Shown one piece after another: positions 32,300 through 40,452 of a stretch of 63,666 nt of DNA; position 1 is the stretch's first letter, and every line of letters starts with the position of its first letter. The position numbers and the translations under genes are program-made. Under the pieces are notes generated by a model. It searched no databases and had not been told where the DNA came from. It was given only the letters and a program-made list of their open reading frames with translations. The DNA is from a virus. The stretch is taken from positions 1 through 63,666 of IMG/VR virus record IMGVR_UViG_3300044814_000016; one strand, written 5' to 3'.

Positions 32300-32667
32300 G
32301 TGTTCCCGTCCCAGGGTTGCCAGCCGGTGCTTGCCAGGTACGTTTCCTGTTTCAGCAGGGTGTCACCGCCTGAGTCGCGGATCTCTTCCGGGTCGCTGCC
32401 CTCGCACCAGACTTTGCCGTTGCGCATCGCGCGGTACGTGATGCTGAACATTCGGCGTGACGGCGGAGGGACGAGGGTCAGGATCTCGTCGGCCATGGCC
32501 AGCAGGTGATCTCGCTCCTTGATGTCATGATCAGTGAGCGTTGACGGGTCGTCAGCCATCCAGTTGCTGTGACTCGCCCGGTCGTCCTGGCGGGTGTACC
32601 CCTGCTGGTAGCACCACATGAGCCAGGCAAGCTGCTCGCGTGGTGTGATGCTGTGTGTCATTGTCAT
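32296..32667 (-). CDS. Hypothetical protein
   Basis: 123 residues. N-terminal helical part (PREQLAWLMWCYQQGY), a middle D-I-K-E-R-D-H-L helix and a C-terminal beta part with ITYRAMRNGKVWCEGSDPEE. Resembles conserved actinophage hypothetical proteins; function unknown. Confidence 0.68.
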   Translation of the reverse strand: MTMTHSITPREQLAWLMWCYQQGYTRQDDRASHSNWMADDPSTLTDHDIKERDHLLAMADEILTLVPPPSRRMFSITYRAMRNGKVWCEGSDPEEIRDSGGDTLLKQETYLASTGWQPWDGNT

Positions 32668-32670
32668 TGA

Positions 32671-33054
32671 TCAGTCTCCTCGTGCGTTGCGGGTCTTGAC
32701 GCGTAGCAGGATGTGTACCTGCTCCCACGGTGCTGCTTCGGGTACCGGCTCAGTGCCGGGCAGGCTGGTCAAGTGGTAGGTGATCTTCTCCGCCGGGAGC
32801 GTGACCGGGAGTACATGTTTCTCGATCAGCTCCTCCAGTAGCTGATGCTGCATCTGCTTGCGCGTGTGATCGCGGTACCTCGGCAGCGCCCACTCTTCAC
32901 GCCACGCCACGTGCATTGTGGCGTGCACGTTGTCCGCGTGGGTAAGTGCCGCTGTAGCGAGCGCCGAAGCCGCGCCGGGCGGCAGCTCGATACCGAGGCG
33001 CGCTGCCGCCTCGGCTACAGCCTGCGTCGTCGTCTCCGGGTTCACGTGAACCAC
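32671..33054 (-). CDS. Hypothetical protein
   Basis: 127 residues from GTG, overlapping the upstream stop region. Helical N-terminus (TTTQAVAEAAARLGIELP), a THADNVHATMHVAWREEW segment with several His, then beta. No family recognised. Confidence 0.65.
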   Translation of the reverse strand: MVHVNPETTTQAVAEAAARLGIELPPGAASALATAALTHADNVHATMHVAWREEWALPRYRDHTRKQMQHQLLEELIEKHVLPVTLPAEKITYHLTSLPGTEPVPEAAPWEQVHILLRVKTRNARGD

Positions 33055-33458
33055 ACGATCCCCTCGGCGTTGGGCTGGTCACCGCCGTGCGTCGTCTGAA
33101 TCGGGCCGACGACGATGTACACGCCGTTGCGGTACTCGACCTGCGGCTGCTCACCGACGCCGCGCTTGAAGTAGACCTTCAGCTCGAAAGCCCACGCCTC
33201 AGCGGCTTCCTGCTCCCGGCCGGGGCCAGCGGTGAAGAACGCACCAGCCAGCACCATTCGCGGCTCAGTCTGGCACGAGTGGGTCTTCGGTCCCCGGCCG
33301 TCCCACCGGGTAGTGGTCGGCTTGTCGTACAGCTCGGTGAGGCGGGCGATGCGAGCAGGGTTCCGGGCGTAGTCGAGTGACCAGCCCAGCTCCGCTTCCA
33401 TCTCGTTGGGTGTCAGCGCCGCGTGGTCAAGCAGGTCATCGAAACGAGGGTCTTCCAT
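33042..33458 (-). CDS. Hypothetical protein
   Basis: 138 residues from an ATG coupled to the upstream stop (TGATG). An acidic start (MEDPRFDDLLDHAALTPNEM), then LYDKPTTTRWDGRG and VYFKRGVGEQPQVEYRNGVYIVVG, a mixed alpha/beta sequence. Function unknown. Confidence 0.65.
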   Translation of the reverse strand: MEDPRFDDLLDHAALTPNEMEAELGWSLDYARNPARIARLTELYDKPTTTRWDGRGPKTHSCQTEPRMVLAGAFFTAGPGREQEAAEAWAFELKVYFKRGVGEQPQVEYRNGVYIVVGPIQTTHGGDQPNAEGIVWFT

Positions 33459-33898
33459 CAGTCTTCCTCCCACGGTTGAAGGCAGCACGGCAGCATGGTG
33501 TCGTTGTCGGGTATGTACTCGTGCGGGTACGGCCCGTTCGGGCAGTCGTCCGCGTGCGCCCGGCACATCACGAGCGGCTCGGGCCAGTTCGGGTCATCAC
33601 GGTGCGCGTACGCGTCGGCCTTGAATCGCCGCAGGTCACCTGCGACGTCGTGCCACGGGTCAGCCCACGGGGTGACCGGCTGCCCGTCAGGCCAGAACTT
33701 CACCGCCGGGCGTTGCAGGTACACCGGAGGCGGGTCGTCGATCTCGCTGAGCACGTCAGCGCTGACGAGGATCATGTCCGACCCCTGGATGACCGGGGAC
33801 TCCTGCACGTCCGTGACGTGCTCCGGGATCAGCAGGGACTTGACCCAGCCCCAGTTTTTCTTCCCCGGCGCGACGAACATCACCCAGTCGTCAGTCAT
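33458..33898 (-). CDS. Hypothetical protein
   Basis: 146 residues. N-terminal DDWVMFVAPGKKNWGWVKSLL, a central Pro-rich part, and MCRAHADDCPNGPYPHEY plus a CC pair near the C-terminus, a possible zinc site. Overlaps neighbours by one and eight bases. Confidence 0.65.
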   Translation of the reverse strand: MTDDWVMFVAPGKKNWGWVKSLLIPEHVTDVQESPVIQGSDMILVSADVLSEIDDPPPVYLQRPAVKFWPDGQPVTPWADPWHDVAGDLRRFKADAYAHRDDPNWPEPLVMCRAHADDCPNGPYPHEYIPDNDTMLPCCLQPWEED

Positions 33899-34160
33899 GG
33901 CACTCACGCGCCTCGTACACGAACGCTGAGACTGAGCCGACGACGGTGAACTCCTCGATGACGTCACCCTCCGGTGAGATGTGCCACCATGCCTGGCAGC
34001 GGGGGCACCAGCCGCAGGCTGATCCCTTCGGGTGCGGCTTCGGCGTGAGCGCGAGCGCGTGCGACGGGCAGAAACCCTCACCGATCGCGGCGAGCGCCTG
34101 TTCGTACCAGCCCTCCGGTATCGGCTCACCGTGCCCGATGTCCACGTGATGCTGAGTCAT
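33891..34160 (-). CDS. Zinc-finger-like protein, paralogue 1
   Basis: 89 residues. AIGEGFCPSHALAL, then CGWCPRCQAWWHIS and a C-terminal beta part. The same order occurs in the next gene upstream (34157), with VGEGFCPEHMEPL and WCTYCEAWWWID, so these are tandem paralogues. Four Cys plus His could hold one zinc. Confidence 0.7.
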   Translation of the reverse strand: MTQHHVDIGHGEPIPEGWYEQALAAIGEGFCPSHALALTPKPHPKGSACGWCPRCQAWWHISPEGDVIEEFTVVGSVSAFVYEARECHD

Positions 34161-34405
34161 GTCGCCGCCCCGTACAGGAGCGAGTCGACGTCACCGACCG
34201 GGAGCGTCTTGCAGACGTACGGGCCGTCGCACATGTGCTCGAAGCACCGCTCGCGGTCGATCCACCACCACGCTTCGCAGTAGGTGCACCAGCCGGGGCG
34301 GTCACGGAAGCTACCGAGGGGTTCCATGTGCTCAGGGCAGAAGCCCTCGCCGACTGACGCGATCGCCCTCGGGAACCAGGTGTCGTCATCCCAGAGCATG
34401 GTCAC
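34157..34405 (-). CDS. Zinc-finger-like protein, paralogue 2
   Basis: About 82 residues; start is GTG 34405 (GTGA with the methyltransferase stop) or ATG 34399. Shares the GEGFCPxH and WCxxCxAWW elements with the 33891 gene. Ends LPVGDVDSLLYGAAT. Confidence 0.68.
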   Translation of the reverse strand: MTMLWDDDTWFPRAIASVGEGFCPEHMEPLGSFRDRPGWCTYCEAWWWIDRERCFEHMCDGPYVCKTLPVGDVDSLLYGAAT

Positions 34406-34983
34406 GTCCAGACGATGCCGGTGCCGCACGGGCCACCGGGCCGGTCGATGATCTCCGTTGTGCGGTAGCGGGCGCGGATGTCCTGCCACGCGACCGGGAC
34501 CTGTATCTCCGGGTGACCGGGGTAGCCCTGCGTGTCGTGCACGACGATGATCCCGCCCGGTTCGGTGAGCGCCCCGTACATGCCGAAGTCACTCGCGGCG
34601 GTCACCAGGTCATGGCCGCCGTCGATGACCACGACCTGCGGCTGATGATCGCCCAGTGCCTCGACGACGGTCGCGTACGTCTCCATGTCCATGCTGTTCC
34701 CGGTGACCAGCGCGACGGGGAGCCCCAGGCTCTGGCTTGTCTCCTTCGCGTGCTCGTGCTCCTCGACGTCGACCGAGATGACGCGCCGCATCGACGGGAA
34801 CTGAGCGAGCGCCCAGATCAGCCCGCCCTGGTTCGTGCCGATCTCAAGCACCGTCTCAGGCCGGATCGAGGCGAGCAGCGAGAGCAGCACGGTGAGTTCG
34901 TACTCACTATGCAGCGCCCGGTGACGCATGATGGCAGCGCGCGCTACCGGCCGCCACTGGGATCCAGGTCCACGAGTATCCAT
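34402..34983 (-). CDS. Class I SAM-dependent methyltransferase
   Basis: 193 residues from an ATG preceded by AAAGGA. Rossmann methyltransferase motifs: VLEIGTNQGG (SAM-binding motif I), ISVDVEEH (acidic end of strand 2), VVVIDGGHD and GGIIVVHD. HSEYELTVLLSLLASIRPETV precedes motif I. The substrate cannot be read; small-molecule (cephalosporin-hydroxylase-like) and sugar methyltransferases share this layout. It may act with the glycosyltransferases, an inference. Confidence 0.8.
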   Translation of the reverse strand: MDTRGPGSQWRPVARAAIMRHRALHSEYELTVLLSLLASIRPETVLEIGTNQGGLIWALAQFPSMRRVISVDVEEHEHAKETSQSLGLPVALVTGNSMDMETYATVVEALGDHQPQVVVIDGGHDLVTAASDFGMYGALTEPGGIIVVHDTQGYPGHPEIQVPVAWQDIRARYRTTEIIDRPGGPCGTGIVWT

Positions 34984-35189
34984 GCTTGTCCTTTCGCGTC
35001 GGGGCATACGCTGCCGCCGTGCTGGTAGTAAAGCTCGGTTCCGTGATCGAAGCCGTGCATCATGATCAGGGTCTCGCACATCGCCAGTTCCAGCGTCGCG
35101 CGAGCCATCACCTCAGTGATCGTCTCCCACGAGAGGCCCACTTCCTCGTCAGCGACGTGCGCCATGCTGACCATCGCCGGGCACCTCAT
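34944..35189 (-). CDS. Hypothetical protein
   Basis: 81 residues from the ATG that overlaps the upstream stop (ATGA) with AAGGA before it; longer starts are possible. Helical TWxTITEVMARATLELAMCETLIM pattern then a beta tail ending SGGR. Unknown. Confidence 0.6.
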   Translation of the reverse strand: MRCPAMVSMAHVADEEVGLSWETITEVMARATLELAMCETLIMMHGFDHGTELYYQHGGSVCPDAKGQAWILVDLDPSGGR

Positions 35190-35392
35190 GGATTCCTTGA
35201 CTTGTACAGGTGCGGCCATTCTTTGTCCCTCTCCGCGTCGTTCAGTGTGATACCGCAGTTGCATTGGATCAGCCGGTGGCCGGGCGGGGCATGCCCGTCT
35301 AGCGGGGCCAGGGTCATCGTGTCCGGGTCGTAGTCCTCCTCGGGGATCACGCGGGTTAGCCTCGGGTCGCTCCCGTCACAGGTTCGGCTCAC
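35186..35392 (-). CDS. Hypothetical small protein
   Basis: 68 residues from GTG. Acidic middle (PEEDYDPDTM), then HRLIQCNCGITLNDAE with two Cys. Overlaps neighbours at both ends. Confidence 0.6.
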   Translation of the reverse strand: MSRTCDGSDPRLTRVIPEEDYDPDTMTLAPLDGHAPPGHRLIQCNCGITLNDAERDKEWPHLYKSRNP

Positions 35393-35696
35393 GCCTCCTC
35401 AGCTCGGTCATGGGCCTCCGCCTGGCCCACCTGTGATGGGCCTGACGGCGCTCGAAGTGCCTCGGCATCGTGCTGCTGATGATGCGCTGGAACGCGCCAG
35501 CCCGCGCCTGGAAGCCGTAAGCGGGCGGCTCGCAGAACGTGCACATCCAGAGCCACGGGTGCCGCCCCCACTTCCCCTCCGCGTACCGGGAGCTGCCGCT
35601 GTAGTCGATGTGCGTGTTCTGCCAGATGTAGAACTTGCGCACCTTCGGGCGCTCGTGGTTCGTGCACGGCGGGTTGCGCCAGCTTCGCTGCGTCAC
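35376..35696 (-). CDS. Hypothetical basic protein
   Basis: 106 residues from a GTG coupled to the upstream stop. Trp/Tyr-rich N-terminal half with PPCTNHERPKVRKFY and WMCTFCEPP, a possible zinc site, then a very Arg/His-rich C-terminus (RRQAHHRWARRRP), suggesting nucleic-acid binding. Confidence 0.62.
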   Translation of the reverse strand: MTQRSWRNPPCTNHERPKVRKFYIWQNTHIDYSGSSRYAEGKWGRHPWLWMCTFCEPPAYGFQARAGAFQRIISSTMPRHFERRQAHHRWARRRPMTELRRREPNL

Positions 35697-35884
35697 GCTG
35701 GCATCTCCCTCAGCAGCAGCACAGCCGCCTCACCTGCGCTGATCGGCTCCCCGTCGAGCGTGAACGTGTCCCGGTGCCGCACGACTCTCGCGATGCCGTT
35801 ATCGACGACGATGTACTCCCGTACGACGGTGAGGCGGCCCTGGAGCAGCTCAACATGGAAGACGTATGGTTTCAGCTCAGACAT
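35693..35884 (-). CDS. Hypothetical small protein
   Basis: 63 residues, beta-rich (YVFHVELLQGRLTVVREYIVV), short helix at the end. ATG overlaps the upstream stop. Unknown. Confidence 0.62.
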   Translation of the reverse strand: MSELKPYVFHVELLQGRLTVVREYIVVDNGIARVVRHRDTFTLDGEPISAGEAAVLLLREMPA

Positions 35885-36179
35885 GGTTCTGTCCCGTCAG
35901 CGTTGCTGTGTGAGCCGTCTGGGTGGACATCTGAGGGGACGCGGTGATCGCTCGCGGCTCGAAGATGCCCCAGCGCCCGCAGCCCCGGCACTGCCGCTCG
36001 TCACGAGTCCGCCACCTGCGCTTCATGTACTCGGCGAACTCGCTGTAGCTCAGGTGCTCGCGCAGCTCGTCCGAGTACCTGCACTCGGGTTCGCACTCAC
36101 CGGGGAACTCGGGCCGTATCGGGCCTCCGCCCGGCTTCAGCCGGAACGGGTAGACCGCCGGCCAGATCATGACGCTCAT
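35877..36179 (-). CDS. Cys-containing hypothetical protein
   Basis: 100 residues from ATG with GGGAGAGG just upstream; a GTG 27 bases earlier overlaps the previous stop. Contains CEPECRYS and RQCRGCGRWG, a likely zinc site, and a helical SYSEFAEYMKRRWR segment. Confidence 0.62.
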   Translation of the reverse strand: MSVMIWPAVYPFRLKPGGGPIRPEFPGECEPECRYSDELREHLSYSEFAEYMKRRWRTRDERQCRGCGRWGIFEPRAITASPQMSTQTAHTATLTGQNHV

Positions 36180-36202
36180 GTGCCTCTCCCTCTCTCTCGT
36201 GC

Positions 36203-36448
36203 TCACAGGTCGTAGAGAACCGCCCCGCCGTCATCCGGCGGCAGGTACTCCTGCATCGGCGGTGGCACCGTCCCGATCTGGTTGAACAGGCGAACCGCGG
36301 CGATCCGCTTGTCCCAGACACGCTCTATGAACTCGTCAGTGACCCACGCGGCGACCCGGCGCTCCATGAGGTGCCCCCAGGTGTCGGTGACCCTGAACAC
36401 CAGCTCCCACTGGTGCTCAGTCACGTTGTGCTCCCACGTGCCGCTCAC
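36203..36448 (-). CDS. Hypothetical protein
   Basis: 81 residues from GTG (GTGA). Trp-rich beta start (WELVFRVTDTWGHLMERRVAAWV) and a helical FIERVWDKRIAAVRL segment. Unknown. Confidence 0.62.
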   Translation of the reverse strand: MSGTWEHNVTEHQWELVFRVTDTWGHLMERRVAAWVTDEFIERVWDKRIAAVRLFNQIGTVPPPMQEYLPPDDGGAVLYDL

Positions 36449-36573
36449 AGCGTCACCCCGTACAGGTCACGGATGCGTTCCATCACGTACCGGCGCAGCA
36501 GCCAGCACTCCGGGCGGTGCGCCCGCTTCGGGTTCACCGAGGGCATCGGGAGACGGATCAGGCTGTTAGGCAT
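36445..36573 (-). CDS. Small basic protein (42 aa)
   Basis: 42 residues, MPNSLIRLPMPSVNPKRAHRPE then CWLLRRYVMERIRDLYG. Its start overlaps the upstream stop by eight bases and its TGA overlaps the next GTG, so it is a coupled member of the operon. Confidence 0.55.
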   Translation of the reverse strand: MPNSLIRLPMPSVNPKRAHRPECWLLRRYVMERIRDLYGVTL

Positions 36574-36961
36574 CGTCGCTCCACATCTGCATCAGCTCAC
36601 CGAGGGTGTTCGGCTCAGGCCGGTCCCGCTGGTAGATCTTCCACGTCACCCGGCCAGACCTGCCCGTGACGAATGCCCCGGCGGCACCGCGCGTGTAGTG
36701 AAGCACGTGCTCGCACGGATGCAGGGTCACGTTCATCCCGATGACGATCGTCTCGTCATAGAACGGGTCCGGGCACGGGTTGGCGATCGCCGTGCAGGTG
36801 CAGTCGGGCGAGTCCGGGTCTTCGTCGTCGTACCGGCACGCCGGGTTGCGGCTTGAGATCACCGACATCGGGTTGCTCTTGATCGTCTCAGACTGCCCGT
36901 CGCAGCCGGTCACCACACCGCCGCACTGCGGGCACGGGTCGTACCACGTCTCGCGGATCAC
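36566..36961 (-). CDS. Zinc-ribbon protein
   Basis: 131 residues from GTG coupled as GTGA with GGAGG upstream. DPCPQCGGVVTGCDG near the N-terminus and CRYDDEDPDSPDCTCTAIANPC give at least seven Cys. The C-terminal part is beta then acidic helix. Likely metal binding; function unknown. Confidence 0.65.
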   Translation of the reverse strand: MIRETWYDPCPQCGGVVTGCDGQSETIKSNPMSVISSRNPACRYDDEDPDSPDCTCTAIANPCPDPFYDETIVIGMNVTLHPCEHVLHYTRGAAGAFVTGRSGRVTWKIYQRDRPEPNTLGELMQMWSDDA

Positions 36962-37218
36962 CGGTGCGCCCTCCGGTACCTGTCCCCGTCCGGGCACGTA
37001 GCGAAGTGCGACGTCCCGCGCTTCTCATTCGGCAGCAGCGCGTCACCCTGCCTGAGGTAGCGGTAGCGGAGCGTCCCTCCCTCGTCGCGCCAGATCGCGA
37101 GCTTGCCGTCCGGGTCGGGTTCGTGGTTGATCGGGTTGCGGTGAACTTCGCTGCCGTTCCTCGGCACGGTCATCGCCCAGTCGATCTCCTGATGACAGCT
37201 ATTGCATTCCTGTGCCAT
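36958..37218 (-). CDS. Small zinc-binding protein
   Basis: 86 residues, ATG with GGGAGAC upstream. ECNSCHQEIDWAMTVPRNG, NHEPDPDGKLAIW and SHFATCPDGDRYR match a small family seen in actinobacteria and their phages, with Cys/His residues that would bind zinc. Role unknown. Confidence 0.68.
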   Translation of the reverse strand: MAQECNSCHQEIDWAMTVPRNGSEVHRNPINHEPDPDGKLAIWRDEGGTLRYRYLRQGDALLPNEKRGTSHFATCPDGDRYRRAHR

Positions 37219-37391
37219 CGCTGGTCTCCCATCTCTCTCTCTTGCGTGATCAGGTGCGCCGCGAGCCCGAGCGTCACCCCGGCGGCCAGCCAGCGGTGCG
37301 CGCGGCACAGCGCCGTGATCGTCGGTACCCTGCCGCCCGCCACCAGGGCAGCCGCCTCGTAGGCGAGCACGGCAGCGGCGGCGTAGTTCAC
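37170..37391 (-). CDS. Small membrane protein
   Basis: 73 residues from GTG coupled to the upstream stop (GTGA); an earlier GTG at 37403 is possible. Two hydrophobic segments (NYAAAAVLAYEAAALVAGG and WLAAGVTLGLAAHLI) separated by a basic loop. Unknown role. Confidence 0.6.
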   Translation of the reverse strand: MNYAAAAVLAYEAAALVAGGRVPTITALCRAHRWLAAGVTLGLAAHLITQEREMGDQRWHRNAIAVIRRSTGR

Positions 37392-37708
37392 CGTGGCTCG
37401 CACACGTTCGACGTGACGGCGAACCCGTCCGGGGACGTCGCTATCCCCGTCCCGTGCAGGTCATCCATCACCCACCGCCCGTCGAGCACTGACGTCGCGA
37501 TCATGTGACAGCGGCGGGTACGGCAGCGCCACAGCACCGCCGTTGTGATGCTCGCGCCGTTGAACAGCGACGCCGGGCGTACCTGCGACTGCACCGGCAC
37601 GTAACGGTGCTTGTGCAACAGCACCGGCAGGATGATCAGCATGAGCAGCGCGCCGAGCGCGACACCGAGCCCGGTGTACCCCCACGTCGCCCAGTTCACC
37701 GCTCCCAT
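37388..37708 (-). CDS. N-terminally anchored membrane protein
   Basis: 106 residues. One span near residues 12-31 (TGLGVALGALLMLIILPVLL) followed by a basic loop and a soluble beta part with CRTRRC. Located between the hypothetical 37170 and 37696 genes. Confidence 0.65.
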   Translation of the reverse strand: MGAVNWATWGYTGLGVALGALLMLIILPVLLHKHRYVPVQSQVRPASLFNGASITTAVLWRCRTRRCHMIATSVLDGRWVMDDLHGTGIATSPDGFAVTSNVCEPR

Positions 37709-38265
37709 GCGTCCCGCCCTCCCCGGAACTGAATGAGGGCGTCACTCAGCATCTGCGCCCAGTAGCGGCGGATCCGGTCCGGTGCGTCTGACGGCTCCGG
37801 GGTTACGCCGCGCTCGACGATCGCGCGGATCAGGTGCGGGGCGATCATGTACATCTCCTCGTCCGTCGCGGCGGCCTGCGTGGCGAGGTTCACCGGGGTC
37901 AGGATCGGGAGCTTCCCGTATTTCGGGTGACTCGGCGTGCAGTAGTCCATCATCGTGTCAACGGTCTGCCAGCCGCCGTCCGGGTTGATCGCTACGCAGC
38001 ACACCTCATGGGTGACGTCCGGGTGACTCTTCCGCGCCGGTCGCATCCCCGGAATGTCAGCGAGCCGCAGTATCGACAGGCTGTACTGCGACCACAGCGG
38101 GTGGAACCTCGGCGCGGTGACCAGCCAGTGAGATACCGTCGCCGCGAACTGCGGGACGCGCAGCATCGGCAGCTCGTCCGCCTTGCCGTACGGTCCCTCG
38201 ATGTGCAGCAGCTCACGAGGCGCGCGATGCTGCGGGCGAGGCGGGAACCCCGGTGGTGTCGTCAT
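37696..38265 (-). CDS. Conserved actinophage hypothetical protein
   Basis: 189 residues. VSHWLVTAPRFHPLWSQYSLSILRLADIPG, then HEVCCVAINPDGG and LTPVNLATQAAATDEEM follow a pattern I recognise from actinophage proteins encoded beside ParB-like genes; function not known. It overlaps the glycosyltransferase start by four bases. Confidence 0.7.
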   Translation of the reverse strand: MTTPPGFPPRPQHRAPRELLHIEGPYGKADELPMLRVPQFAATVSHWLVTAPRFHPLWSQYSLSILRLADIPGMRPARKSHPDVTHEVCCVAINPDGGWQTVDTMMDYCTPSHPKYGKLPILTPVNLATQAAATDEEMYMIAPHLIRAIVERGVTPEPSDAPDRIRRYWAQMLSDALIQFRGGRDAWER

Positions 38266-39224
38266 GATCCCTTCTTTCCCCGGCGCGCGTGCTCCGGGTC
38301 GATCTCGTTAACGAGCTGCGTGGCACCGGACGGGTTGAGGCGCTGCCGGAAACGCGGGTTCGGCACCGCCTTGACCCGGTACGGGTTCCTGACCGGCGGC
38401 TTCCACTCCGGGTCCTTCAGCAGGTTCATGCCGTCGAACTCACTGAAATCAGCCTCATGATGCCAGCGCCCGTAGCGCCGCACGAGCTTCACGATGTCCG
38501 GGTGCATCGCGACCGCGAGCTGTGACTTCTCCAGCGTCCCGTCTGACCCGTAGAACTCTTCCATGTTGCCGCCCGGCATCGTCTGCGTGCCGCGCTTCTC
38601 CTGGTAGAACGCGCAGAACTTCACCGTGCACCAGCCGGCCCGCAGCATCATGATCGACAAGTCCAGGTCCTCGTTGTACCGGCCGCGCCAGCGCAGCATC
38701 GTGTCGTTGCGGATCAGATTGCAGGAGAAGATCCGCCTGTTCAGCGTGAACGGGTCACGGCGCGGGTCACGCGACGGCAGGAAGAACCTGTACTCCGGCC
38801 CCGCCATCCCCACGTTGACGTACCGGAGGCAGAAGTCTTCCATCGCAGCGAGCACCATGCCGTCGCCCACCCGCCTCCGGGCGTTCCTGTGCAGTCGCCC
38901 GAAGCAGTTGATGTTGTCATCCATCACCCAGTGCCACGCGTGCCCCTCGCTCCTGCTGTGATCCCATGCGAAGTTCCGCGCCGGGCCAGGCCCGAGTGAC
39001 TTCTCCCGGCCCACGTCGTCGCCCGTCTCGTACGCGTCCTGGTACGACGGCGGCAGCACCAGCAGCCGGTCAGCCGGGTACATCGCCCGGTACGCGCGAT
39101 ACTGCTGCTCCTCGACGATCAGCCGCGACGGGACACCCATCTGCTCCAGCACGCGCGGCGTCACCGCGATGTCAGCCCGCGACTTCGACGGGATGTACAC
39201 CGGCCACCGCGGGCTACTCGCCAT
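38262..39224 (-). CDS. TET-associated-type glycosyltransferase (TAGT-like)
   Basis: 320 residues. N-terminal VYIPSKSRAD, then LIVEEQQYRAY, GPGPARNFAWDHS, WHWVMDDNINCFGRL (DDN in the metal site), NLIRNDTMLRWRGRYNEDLDLSIMML. This series is characteristic of the glycosyltransferases first described beside TET/JBP oxygenases, which glycosylate modified bases. No TET or thymidylate-synthase-like gene is visible here, so the acceptor (DNA, RNA or protein) is open. Coupled to the ParB gene. Confidence 0.8.
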   Translation of the reverse strand: MASSPRWPVYIPSKSRADIAVTPRVLEQMGVPSRLIVEEQQYRAYRAMYPADRLLVLPPSYQDAYETGDDVGREKSLGPGPARNFAWDHSRSEGHAWHWVMDDNINCFGRLHRNARRRVGDGMVLAAMEDFCLRYVNVGMAGPEYRFFLPSRDPRRDPFTLNRRIFSCNLIRNDTMLRWRGRYNEDLDLSIMMLRAGWCTVKFCAFYQEKRGTQTMPGGNMEEFYGSDGTLEKSQLAVAMHPDIVKLVRRYGRWHHEADFSEFDGMNLLKDPEWKPPVRNPYRVKAVPNPRFRQRLNPSGATQLVNEIDPEHARRGKKGS

Positions 39225-39885
39225 CGTCCTGCACTTCCATCACCGAGTAGTCAGGCCCGTTGTCATCCGGCACGTGCGGCCACCACAGGTACTTCCGCGC
39301 CGGGCGCTCCGCCCCGATCAGCGCGAAGAACCGCTCCGCGTCCTCCTCAGCAGGGAAGTGCATCGTCACCGAGTACGCCGCCCGCGCCCCCGGCTGGTCA
39401 AAATCAGGCATCCCCTCCCACTCGTCCACCGGGTCAGTCGCCTTGACCTCAAGCGCGTGATGATGACGCAGCAGCGCCGCAAGCGCATCCTCCGGGTACC
39501 CCGTCCCCGCCAGACCTCGAGGATTTTTCTTCGCCGTCTGGAGCAGGTCGATCAGCTTGCCCTCGTCCATGGTGGCGAGGTGCGTGGTGCGGTTGTCGAT
39601 CGCGAGGATGCGCTCGGCTTCGTCGTCGTCGATGTCGAGCTTGAACGCGGGCAGCGTCGCCGCGCCCTTCGCCTTGGCGGCGCGGTAGCGGTGGTTACCC
39701 GCGACGATCCGCCCCGTTGACGCCTGCACGAGTACCGCCCCGTAGAAGCCGTGCTGGTCCAGGGACTCAGCGATCGCGCCGACGTCCCCCAGGTTCGGGT
39801 TCGACGGGTGCTCGTGCAGTGAGTCGATCGGCGTCTCCGCGTCGAACTCCTGCGGCGCCATCCAGAACGGGATCGGGTCAGACAC
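39214..39885 (-). CDS. ParB-like nuclease domain protein
   Basis: 223 residues. PIDSLHEHPSNPNLGDVGAIAESLDQHGFYGAVLV, then GRIVAGNHRYRAAKAKG and ILAIDNRTTHLATMDE: the ParB/Srx fold with its GNHR phosphate-binding loop. The C-terminal half is not a partition HTH. In actinophages such proteins neighbour TAGT and DNA-modification genes. Ends overlapping the glycosyltransferase start. Confidence 0.88.
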   Translation of the reverse strand: MSDPIPFWMAPQEFDAETPIDSLHEHPSNPNLGDVGAIAESLDQHGFYGAVLVQASTGRIVAGNHRYRAAKAKGAATLPAFKLDIDDDEAERILAIDNRTTHLATMDEGKLIDLLQTAKKNPRGLAGTGYPEDALAALLRHHHALEVKATDPVDEWEGMPDFDQPGARAAYSVTMHFPAEEDAERFFALIGAERPARKYLWWPHVPDDNGPDYSVMEVQDDGE

Positions 39886-40129
39886 CGTTGAGCCTCCTCA
39901 CGGCGGGGTTGCCGTACCGCTCAAGCGCCGCTACCTCCGCGTCGAGGTCCGGGGTGGCACTCTCGCGGTACACCAGGATCGCGGCGACCATCTGCTCCTT
40001 GGTCCACGCCCCGGCGTCCCGCAGCGCGTACGGGTGCTGCTTGTTCACGAGCGCAGCGAGCTGGCTGCGCGTCTGCCGCATGAGCAGCATCGCCGCGCTC
40101 GGCGGCGGGTCAGTCTCACGCCTGGTCAC
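39878..40129 (-). CDS. Hypothetical protein
   Basis: 83 residues from GTG inside the upstream gene end. Helical; LMRQTRSQLAALVNKQHPYALRD..TKEQMVAAIL resembles a small SAP/LEM-type fold, a guess. Overlaps the ParB start by eight bases. Confidence 0.65.
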   Translation of the reverse strand: MTRRETDPPPSAAMLLMRQTRSQLAALVNKQHPYALRDAGAWTKEQMVAAILVYRESATPDLDAEVAALERYGNPAVRRLNGV

Positions 40130-40439
40130 TGATCGGCTCCCTTCCCAGGATGTGCCCGCCCGGCCCGCGCCTGTTCGCCAACCAGACGTCGATCCGGTCC
40201 TCCCGCCACACGGGAGACCGAACCACCACGGCACGCCCGTCCGCCCGGTGCACTGTGCGGGTGACGTGCTTGCGTGCCGCTGGCATGTCGCTCAGCGTCG
40301 CCTTGCCCAGTTTCCGGGCGCGCTTCCCCGCCGACTGGCAGGACTTGATCGTTGACAGCTCGACACCTGCGCGTGCGGCCACCTGTTCCATGAACAGCAG
40401 CCGCACGCCACCCTCAAGCAGTTCTTCCACCTGCATCAC
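40116..40439 (-). CDS. HTH DNA-binding protein (excisionase/MerR-like)
   Basis: 107 residues. LLFMEQVAARAGVELSTIKSCQSAGKRARK is a helix-turn-helix followed by a VHRADGRAVVVRSPVWREDRIDVWLANR wing, as in excisionase/MerR-type proteins. With no integrase visible, a regulator is likelier than an excisionase. A candidate factor for the repeated operator. Confidence 0.75.
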   Translation of the reverse strand: MMQVEELLEGGVRLLFMEQVAARAGVELSTIKSCQSAGKRARKLGKATLSDMPAARKHVTRTVHRADGRAVVVRSPVWREDRIDVWLANRRGPGGHILGREPISDQA

Positions 40440-40452
40440 TTCCCAACTGAGT

